Part shown: positions 32,234 through 45,000 of the stretch, one piece after another
Position numbering within the stretch: the first letter of the stretch is position 1
Layout: each line of letters begins with the position of its first letter
NCBI GenBank assembly: GCA_012295275.1
Contig: CM022667.1
Location: 14,897,168-14,942,167 of the forward strand
Reading direction: 5' to 3'
DNA from: Chrysomallon squamiferum
Taxonomy: Eukaryota; Mollusca; Gastropoda; Neomphalida; Peltospiridae
DNA: 45,000 nucleotides
Made by a program: the position numbers and the translations under genes
The notes under the pieces: model-generated
Told to the model about the DNA's origin: nothing
The model's input: only the letters and a program-made list of their open reading frames with translations
Databases searched by the model: none

Positions 32234-33057
32234 GGTAGGCAGACAGACAAACGACAGACAGACAGAGAAAGACGGAGAGAGATTGTGGTAGGTATACTGA
32301 TTATCTTACTGTTGTTGTTTTTGCTGCTGTTGCGTTTATGATTTAATCACCTGCATGTATTTGTAATGGGTCCATTGAATGAAACCAAACGTTCGTCTCT
32401 TGCAGACGTGGTAGCTTATAATGTAGATTTAATATCGCTGTAATGTGAACACAGATTTTTTATTTCTGTTTGGCTTAGTTTCCTTCTGTTCAGCTAGGGC
32501 GGAAAAATGCGTCTACTAAAAGGCTACAATAAAAAAAAAAATATATAAAATAAAGGACTGAATAATAACCTTTGTAAATAATAAAACATACAATACAAAC
32601 TGAGAGTAAGATTTTTTATTATTATTTTTCAAATCATTATTTCGTCAAAATAAATAGTAGTAGTAATAATAATTTGAAGAAAAAATGGACGTGTTATTGT
32701 CAAGTCTATCTTCAAGAAATGATTCGAAAAACTACGCATGTACATATATGGAGGTATAAGTCTCGCGACTGACAACATCACAGATCACGTGATATATGTA
32801 TATGAGTATTACTAACCTAATAAAAAAGGAAAATCTCAGTATTATCAACAAATAAAAGAAAACGATAAAGATAAAAACCAAAGAGAAACAGTTCTGTTAA
32901 TCACACATTTAGCAGTTTAAATAAATAAATAAAAATAAAATAATTGATGTAAAACGAGAAAATCATGTCCTTTACCTTTCTGTAGAGCCTCGCAATATTT
33001 CACACGAACTTTCAAACAATGCGTTAAAAACACGTGTGCGACCGAAATAAACTCCAT
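31066..33057 (-). CDS. Small single-pass membrane protein, four exons with phase-1 introns (unrecognised)
   Basis: Minus-strand exons: 33057-32976 (ATG, preceded by an in-frame TGA), 32437-32351, 31877-31731 and 31241-31066 (TGA at 31068-31066). All three introns are phase 1 and the total is 492 nt, 163 residues. The N-terminal part (1-62) has no recognised domain. One strong transmembrane segment (about 67-94, FIGVIVGAVFGGVLITVV core) ends in Cys-Cys pairs and the basic stop RKR, suggesting an extracellular N-terminus and possible palmitoylation. The cytoplasmic tail is Pro-, Gln- and Ser-rich. The first exon is moderately hydrophobic and could be a signal peptide. Exons 3 and 4 are well supported; exons 1 and 2 rest on open frame, splice motifs and phase agreement. 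No family was recognised. Confidence 0.5.
31300..31338 (+). repeat. (ATAC)n microsatellite
   Basis: Nine or so ATAC units after a short TA run, in the last intron of the minus-strand gene. Confidence 0.9.
31340..31618 (+). mobile_element. Dispersed repeat, copy B (nonautonomous element)
   Basis: It begins GGCCGTAACTAG near 31340 and ends TTTGCCTCATATG. TGAGGCAAA at about 31361 and TTTGCCTCA at about 31606 are inverted. The core (31377-31507) matches copy A at 9049-9345 in opposite orientation. It lies in the last intron of the minus-strand membrane-protein gene. Confidence 0.6.
31641..31723 (+). repeat. (AG)n microsatellite beside a splice donor
   Basis: About 41 AG units. On the minus strand they read (CT)n starting 8 nt into the intron after the transmembrane exon. 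Confidence 0.97.
31731..31877 (-). CDS. Transmembrane exon of the small membrane protein
   Basis: The acceptor is gttatttcag and the donor GTCAGT is at 31730-31725. 147 nt, phase 1 at both ends. It codes the whole transmembrane helix and basic stop-transfer sequence. A (CT)n run begins within 8 nt of the donor. Confidence 0.65.
32160..32233 (+). repeat. (GATA)n and (GACA)n microsatellites
   Basis: GATA units at about 32165-32203, then GACA units to about 32233, in the intron between candidate exons 2 and 3 of the minus-strand gene. Confidence 0.9.
32351..32437 (-). CDS. Candidate exon 2 of the small membrane protein
   Basis: The acceptor is gttcacattacag and the donor is GTGATT. 87 nt, phase 1 at both ends, reading ILNLHYKLPRLQETNVWFHS then MDPLQIHA. 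Supported by open frame and phase match only. Confidence 0.4.
32976..33057 (-). CDS. Candidate first exon of the small membrane protein
   Basis: ATG at 33057, 27 codons plus 1 nt, donor AAAG/GTAAAG. It reads MEFISVAHVFLTHCLKVRVK then YCEALQK. An in-frame stop immediately precedes the ATG. Confidence 0.4.
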
Positions 33058-33376
33058 TCAAGACGTATGTAGTCACGTCTGCTTCACATTAGAGCACGTG
33101 ACTATCGGACGGATATCATACAATGGATACATTTAACTATTTCCCCTTTCTGCAAGTTCTACACGAATTTTAATTATTATAACAACAACATTATTACATC
33201 AGGTATGAGATTTCGTGTTTCTTTTTTTAATTTGGTTTTTATTGTTGTATTTATTTATTTATTTATTTATTATTATTATTATTATTCTTACAAATTTTTT
33301 TTTTAAACATTTTTTTTTTCTCCCTGAGGAAAGGTTCTTCTGAATTTTTTTACCTTTTTAAACATCATCCTTCCTT

Positions 33377-33411
<35 letters not shown>

Positions 33412-34745
33412 CGAATTACAAGGAAATATGCCATTTCTGACTTATTAACATGCCTGGATCAAGAGACAAAAAAAAAACTCTTTAATCATGAAAATATCAT
33501 TAATTCTTCTGATTGACCGAACTTGACCGAAAATATGATACCAGGATGTGTTCACATGAAAGATTAGTTTCATTAAATCAGCTAATGTATTATAATTAAT
33601 TAACTATTAATTTTACTAATCCAGTTGTTTCAAACATCTTTAGGGTCCTTCACCTTCGATTTCTTTAAATTTTCATCACATCTGATTATGTGCCCTATAT
33701 TTTTTTCTTTTGTTTCTTTATTATCTTTCTATATATATATATATATATATATACAATCACATACACAAACACACAATAATAACTTAAGTAAATATAAATT
33801 AATCCATTTATTAACGTTTTATTCTAAAGGATATTAACCTTTCATTCACAAATATTTTCATTCATATTTGGACTAACCAGTTATAATTATAATTATAACA
33901 ACAACAACAACAACTACTACAACAACAATAATAATAATAAGAACACAACAACAACAACAACAACAAAAACCAAAATAACAACCATAATGTAAAATGTAAC
34001 AGTTCATTTTACGTGTTTTTTAAATTCGAATAAAGACATTTCCGAAGCCTCACGAAAACCTCCGATTAATTAAGGCAACGAACAATTTCTCTCCCTTGAC
34101 AAAAGAATGACGTAAATTAATCTCAACAACTTTGACGTTATTAACAAATATCGCGACGGAGGTAAATTATTATTTTTTCTTTTGTTCTTTCTTTCATCGT
34201 TATTTAAAGCATAGCAGGTCGTTTATTTTGTCTTTTTAGGAAGCAAAATTAATATCTTGTTATTCGATCATAACATAGTAGGTCTGTTACGAAACCTTGT
34301 CTCATAAGAAAGGATAATTTTGTTAAATATACAGTATTTGATACAATAATAATAATAATAATAATAATACATCAGTTTTCGTTCGTTGTTCATAATGTAG
34401 GAAACAAAACATGTATTACGTAATAAGTGTTAATGGAAATTACGCGAATAAGAAAATTATTAAAGAATCATGCGAAAGGCCGTTACCTGGGGAAACACGC
34501 TGTTCTTTGGGTACATATCAATATAATATAAACGGTAATTTAATTCACATTTTCCTGTCATATACTATCACTGTGTCGCTGTTATAATATGTGTTGCCGT
34601 TTCATTTGTATCATTTGTTTAAACGTTAATATATATTATGACTCTCTCTGTATTATCGGTGAAGGTAGTTAAGTATTGCTGACAGCTGCTGATATACTTC
34701 CTTGTGTTAAGTCCAGGTGACTCTGTATATTGTCGCTGGATAACG

Positions 34746-34787
<42 letters not shown>

Positions 34788-34884
34788 ATTTTTTTATTGT
34801 TGTTGTTGCTACTGAATCTCTTGTTTTATCTAGTTATTATTTGAACTAGAGGTCGAATTACACCCTAGCAATAATAATAACAAT

Positions 34885-34969
<85 letters not shown>

Positions 34970-35794
34970 TAATAAACAAACACTGTGGAATTAAAATACT
35001 GCAAACACCTGTTAAAAACAAACAAAGACAAATAATAACAACAATAATATTTTTATTTATTTATTTTTATTTTTTTCTTCATTTCAGTATTTTACATAAT
35101 TATGCATACATGCTATACATTATAAAGAAATAAATGATTTCTACACGGCAAATGATATTATGAAATATACATCTTATTTTCCCAACAATCTTAATTATTT
35201 TATCATCATTAACTGTTTATTTAAACGTTTATAAACCCTTCCCATTATAAGCTGGAGAGCTAAAGGTAGAAAGATCTATAGTTTTCGATATTTCTCATTC
35301 TAACAGGAACTCAAAAGAGGTGTTTTAAAAGTGTAAAAATGTCCTGAAGTGTCACCAGACATTAATTCATTCATTCTTTCTTCATTCCTTCTACCACGCT
35401 TTTGTTCCTCCGTTCCTTCGTTCTTTCATTCCCTAGTTCACTTAATAACTTGTTTTGTTCATTCCTTCTTTATTGTTTCTGTGATTCCTTCATTTGATCA
35501 TTTATTTATTCATTCATTGTTTCGTTATATTTTGTTTTTGCTAATTTTTTCAATACTATTTCAGTTTAAAAAGAAATTATGATAAAGAAATTATACTTCC
35601 TTTGGAGCCTGATATTATTATGTTTATTTATTATTTTTTTTTTGTTATTTATTTATTTATTTATTTTATTTTTTTTTCATTTATTTTTATTATCATTATT
35701 TTTTTTATTAATATACTCCTTATTAATATTTATTATTGATCATACAATATTATAATAAGTAAAAATAACTCTTACATACTTCAATGTATTTCAA

Positions 35795-35855
<61 letters not shown>

Positions 35856-36298
35856 CATACCCATGCATACATACACACATACACACACATACAATGTATA
35901 TAGACACCCACAGACAAATAAATACATACAATCAAACATTCACATGCATGTGTTTAATGCGTGTGTTTAATGAAATAATGCATTTTTGAATGGTAATTTA
36001 CCAGTTTCAGAAAAATAAGATTTCCTTCTTACGTGAAAGAATTTAAACACAATATATAAATTAAATATATGTACATTATACAAATGAAAAAAAAAAAAAA
36101 AAAAAAGAAAAGAAGATAATACAATTATAATACTGATCTGTACACAAACTTATATTAAGACAAACAAATTCTGAAAAAAAAAACGATCTGTCACAAAATC
36201 TATATTTATATTTACATTTACAATTATTTTCTAGTTTACATTACTGAGGAAGTAGTAGTAATCGTAATAATGATGTAATAAGAATACTAATAAGACGT

Positions 36299-36398
<100 letters not shown>

Positions 36399-37254
36399 CC
36401 TATTACGAATACTTGAGTCAAAGCAAACCAGTTTTAAACTAAACTAAATATTATTTTATGTGATGCCGTAGATATTTCAGTGTTGAAAATCACGAAAATT
36501 AGTATTTATTTTCAACAGACATTTTTTGTTTATCACATCCTTAGAGTCAAGACTTGATATTTCGTGACTTCGCCTCGAATAATCCATACAAACAGATCAC
36601 TTTTCTCATACTAATGTTTTAATGTTAGCTAGTAGTCATTTATGACATATTTACTACGTACTTTGAGATCCAGTTATCACTTCGTGTGTGACGTTGGCGT
36701 TTTAGAATTTTCCTTTTATACGTCACATTTATATCATAACGTCATGTATCTTCCTGACTTTTAACGTTTAACGTCATGTTCAACTCCATGGTAACGTGGT
36801 AGGGTCAACGTCATGAACAAATGTCCTTCTTTTTTCATTTTTTTTTTCAACGTCTGTGACATTAAAATATTGAGATATTTTCGTACTAACTGGCTCTATT
36901 CTTCTACCGAAGCAAGTCTATCATTATCTTAAGAATATTTGTAAGTAATACTGCAAGCGATAACATAATATTTACAATCGTAGTTCATAGAATAAAATAG
37001 TTTACTTACGTAGATGAATGTGCGTGTGAGCGTATATATGTATGTATATATATATATATATTTGTATATGTATACGGATGCGTATCTAATACAGATACAC
37101 ATATAGACACAAACATGCTGGTGATGGTCAATATTGTTGACATAGATTAATATATTTATGAATGGCATTATTCATTATAAACAGTATAATTATTACATTT
37201 GGCGCCTGGTTCATTATACATTTTTCAAGCGTTAACTTCAGCTGTTTAATTTTC

Positions 37255-37305
<51 letters not shown>

Positions 37306-37387
37306 CAACATCATTTATCGTAGTTTTCTTTTGTCGTAATTTGTAAATTCAGTTATTCATTATTTTTTAAATAATTTGTTAATATAA

Positions 37388-37393
37388 TTTATT
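37388..37393 (-). promoter_or_regulatory. Candidate poly(A) signal of the type II membrane protein
   Basis: AATAAA on the minus strand about 120 nt after the stop codon at 37516. It is embedded at the edge of an (ATT)n tract, so it may be incidental. Confidence 0.35.
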
Positions 37394-37515
37394 ATTATTA
37401 TTATTATTATTATTATCATTATTATTATTACTATTATTATTGTTATGATCTTCATCCTTTTATCTGTTTTACTTACTTTACTTGTTTTCTTCTTTTTACT
37501 TTGTATTTTACAGGT

Positions 37516-41607
<4,092 letters not shown>

Positions 41608-41639
41608 TGAAATAGAAAAAAAATAAGAACTACATTTTT

Positions 41640-41730
41640 GTTATCACTACTACTACCGCTGCTACTAGTACTAACTACTACTACCACTAGAGAAAACTAC
41701 TACTACTAACCAAATTTTTTAATACTACTT

Positions 41731-41791
<61 letters not shown>

Positions 41792-42785
41792 TACTACTAC
41801 TACTACTACTATTACTACTACTATAAGAACATGAAAGAAGAGAAAAAGTAAATAATGAGAAAGCCTCTTTCATTTTAAAGAAAAAACCCAACAACAAACA
41901 AACAGAAGTAAAAATCAACACACTCATCCCACCCCCTCGTTTTTCGTTTTAATGTGTGTATTTATGTATCACAGTCCTGCTGGAAAGCCATTGGAGACTT
42001 GTTTTGAGCTCTGAGTACACTGTGTAATACAGGAGCTGAAGCACATTTACCTAGCGCGAGAGAAGAAAGCCAACATGAACGCTCAACTTCGACTGCTACT
42101 GCTGCTACTGTTACAGAAAGAACTGCTACTACTACTTCTGCTTCTACTACTACTACTACTACTGCTACTACTTTTACTACTAGTACTACTACTACCATTA
42201 CTGCTAGAGAAGAAAGCCAACATGAACGTTCTGTGATATTCATTCCAGTTCAGTTAAAGGAAAGAACGATTATTTATAGCAGTTATTATTAATAATAATA
42301 TTATTACTATTTTTAAATTTTACTTTTACCTTTACTACAACAACTATTATTATGTTCACAACTAATATAACGACGACGCAAACGATAGCCGCTTCTACTA
42401 CTACTACTACTACTACTACTATTACTACTGTTATTGTTGCTGCTACTACTGCTACTACTACTTCTGCATCTACTAGTACTACTACGACTACTACTGCTTC
42501 TACTAGTACTACTACTACTACTACTACTACGACTACTAATGCTACTACTACTACTGCTACTACCAGTACCACGTTTACTACTACTACTACCACTACTACT
42601 ATTACTACTACTACTACTACTACTCCACTACTACTATTACTACTCTTACTGTTACTACTACTGCTGCCACTCTGTTGCTGCTATTACATTTACAAGAACA
42701 GCGACTGTTACTACTATTACTGCAGCAACTAAACTACTATTTGTACTACTACTACTACTGCTACAGTAATGACAACAACAACAAC
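41640..42785 (+). repeat. 1.1-kb TAC/TGC-rich imperfect microsatellite cluster
   Basis: Perfect (TAC)n at about 41723-41822, then imperfect TAC, CTG and TTC triplets to about 42785. Long open frames on both strands (poly-Thr, poly-Leu, poly-Val) are products of the triplet repetition and are not called as genes. Confidence 0.92.
42059..42229 (+). repeat. 23-bp direct repeat flanking a TAC tract
   Basis: The words AGAGAAGAAAGCCAACATG plus AACG occur at 42059-42081 and 42207-42229, bracketing an imperfect TAC/TGC run. It looks like a local duplication. Confidence 0.85.
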
Positions 42786-43379
42786 TACTATTACAGCACA
42801 AGAAAGTTAGCCGTAATTTGATCGCGATGACCTCTAACTATAACCTTCAAGGAAACTAATTCCATACCGAGTCACCTTTTCTCAAGTTTAATACGCTAAT
42901 ATTTTACTGCATTGTCCTTATTGTCGAAGTGCAATTCATTAGACACATTCATATTTCCAACGATACATTAATACTGCTGGCTTTACTCTGATGCTTTCCC
43001 ATTACCTTACGCAGCTTGGCGATAGATTCAGGTAACAAAATACCTCGAAATTATTCACAGGTTCTCGGGGAAAAGAAATTTTTAATGAAGTCACGTGATA
43101 CGTAGCGCGTCTTTGTAAACAAACCTTAACGAATTAGGTTGTCATTGGATGTAGTCGTATTGTCCAGTGTTAATATTAAGCCGTGAAAAAGGAGCACGGC
43201 AGTAATTAATATACCGCGAGTGAAAAACAAAGATTAATATTCCGTTCTCGCGGCTCTCAGTAACTATGGCTTCAACACAGTATAATTAGTCAGACTGGTT
43301 GATAGAAACATAGATAGATAAACATTTACATACATATAAACATACATACATACATACCTGTATATATATAGCTAGATAC

Positions 43380-43430
<51 letters not shown>

Positions 43431-43634
43431 CCTATCTATATAAATATAGATAAATATAAATATAGATAGATAGATATACGCAGATAGACATGGCAATTAG
43501 ACTGACAAATACATACATAGACAGAGAAACAGGCAGACAAATATGTAGATACGAACACTGCTTCACAATGTATAGAGATTTTAAAGGAAAAGGCTAATTA
43601 AATCTACAACAATTACAATTATTACTACTACAGT

Positions 43635-43676
<42 letters not shown>

Positions 43677-44765
43677 AACTGCTACAGCTACTAATTCAGA
43701 TACCACAACTACTGCCACTATTATTTCAATTACTATTACATTACTTCAACTTCTACCGATTACTATTATTATTATTATTATTATTATTATTAGTAGTAGT
43801 AGTAGTAGTAGTAGTAGTGATAGTTGTTGTTGTTGTTATATTCTCATTTTTGCAATCACCACTATTAATTTATCTAGCTCTCAGTCTGTCTGTCTATCTA
43901 TCCACCCTTCCATCCATCCATCCATCCATCCATCCATCCATCTATCTCTCTTTCTGTCTGTCTTTCTGTCTATTTGTTTATGTAGTTTGACCAGGTCACT
44001 GGGAGGACATCCACCCAGTTTTGTAATTAAAGAAAACAAAAACTAAAACGAAATCGTGTAGAGAAACGCCTACTAGAAGTCTGGCAGTGGTTTACGACGC
44101 ATATGTCAAACCTAAAATGTTAAGACTGAGACCGAAAGACAAAATAACATCTCTAGATAATCGTAAATAAACAAAGCGGGGGAAAGAAGGTGCAGGCAAC
44201 TCTAGCAGTCAGTCGCCATATGCCAGAGGGCGCCACCTCATTTATATGAGATCTTTAAAATATAAAAGGAGAAATGTTAAGTAATAAAATGATAATTATA
44301 ATTATAAAAAATAAATAAAAATGATAATAATAAAAATAAAACAAAAAAATAAAATAATTATAATAAATAAATAAATAAAATCAACAATAAAATAAAATAA
44401 AATAAATGATAAATAAATAAATAAATAAATAATGAGGAAAATTACTACAGTGGAGTCAAAATTAATTATCAAGAATCTGGTTATCAATTCTCTATTTTAT
44501 GGAACCAAAGTCTTGAGATAATTATGAATAGGACAGAACAAATTAAACTATTGTTTTGAATCGATGTGTTTTATTTTATGTTGTCTGTAAAGTTAAAGTA
44601 ATGTTTTGAAAAATATAATACATACTGAAAATAAAATTTACTAGATTCTAAATAATTATAAATATTATTCAAATATATATATTTAAATATTTTATTTTGT
44701 GGCAGTAACAATATTTATCTAATTAACGTATTAAAACTTAAACAATAACTAAATATAATAATAAC

Positions 44766-44798
<33 letters not shown>

Positions 44799-45000
44799 TA
44801 TTTATTTTTTTTTTTTTTTTTTTTTTACAATTAAAATGAGAATCTATAACCCACAGAAAATTAATTATACTTTGACTTATCAGGGTGTATGTATGTCTGT
44901 GTGTGTGTGTGTGTGTATGTGTGTGTGTGTAAGGGTTTTAATATTTACCTAATTATATATTCATTAATATGTTTCTCGTTGTTTGTGCTGACCTTCACTG
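42786..45000. other. Upstream/intergenic region with tetranucleotide repeats
   Basis: No supported exon. It contains (TATC)n at about 43379-43430, (TAC)n at 43635-43675, (ATT)n with (AGT)n at about 43765-43820, (CCAT)n at about 43907-43941, AATA-rich DNA at 44280-44430, (AAT)n at 44757-44799, poly-T at about 44804-44825 and (GT)n at 44897-44930. Less AT-rich DNA at about 43050-43260 and 44160-44240 could hold the promoter or 5' UTR of the minus-strand type II gene. A minus-strand TATAAA-like word lies near 44240. Confidence 0.4.
43379..43430 (+). repeat. (CTAT)n microsatellite
   Basis: About 13 CTAT units with matching ATAG-type units downstream (43443-43476), giving a weak inverted arrangement. 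Confidence 0.93.

Noticed and set aside
42352-42769. Long Thr-rich and Leu-rich frames on the plus strand, Val-rich on the minus strand
   Set aside because: Frames follow from the imperfect TAC/TGC triplet repeat; all frames of such DNA stay open.

Overview
This is AT-rich nuclear DNA of an animal, not a microbe. Genes are split by GT-AG introns. There is a tRNA-Leu with internal Pol III promoter boxes, a fused PPAT-DPCK CoA synthase, and a very high density of simple repeats, (ATT)n, (CT)n, (GT)n and (TAC)n. Transposon remnants (Tigger/pogo-like, hAT-like, a long inverted-repeat element) and the gene set suggest a lophotrochozoan. A mollusc, possibly a cephalopod, is my best guess; the species is an inference and cannot be read directly.

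Layout. 90-320 (-): a small inner-membrane protein resembling cytochrome c oxidase subunit 8. 1503-1586 (-): tRNA-Leu(CAG). 2237-3895 (+): bifunctional CoA synthase (COASY) with its whole coding region in one exon. 6286-14308 (+), probably extending to 27446: a SOWAH (sosondowah) ankyrin-repeat protein. This gene is the centrepiece. Its ankyrin domain is assembled from ordinary exons plus one 12-nt microexon and four 3-nt microexons, each coding a single residue (Gly, Tyr, His, Gly) that the ankyrin register requires. Eight consecutive introns there start with exactly GTAAGT. Just upstream, a 39-bp tandem repeat carries a copy of the exon 6 splice acceptor in every unit, all in frame. Exons at 22607-22642, 23015-23235, 25397-25497 and 27368-27446 join, with every phase matching, to a donor inside exon 14 and give a longer C-terminal isoform (about 511 aa).

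The right part carries two minus-strand candidate membrane-protein genes. One, at 31066-33057, is a four-exon gene with phase-1 introns only, coding about 163 aa with one membrane span. The other, at 37516-41607, has two coding exons and codes about 298 aa as a type II protein. It has a Ser/Pro-rich N-terminal half with two PSYE motifs, one transmembrane segment, and a short C-terminal tail that looks like a prohormone cleavage and amidation cassette. Neither was assigned to a named family.

The remainder is intron and intergenic sequence dominated by microsatellites and mobile-element remains. All gene models are read by eye from codon frames, splice motifs and remembered family features; no alignment or transcript evidence was available.
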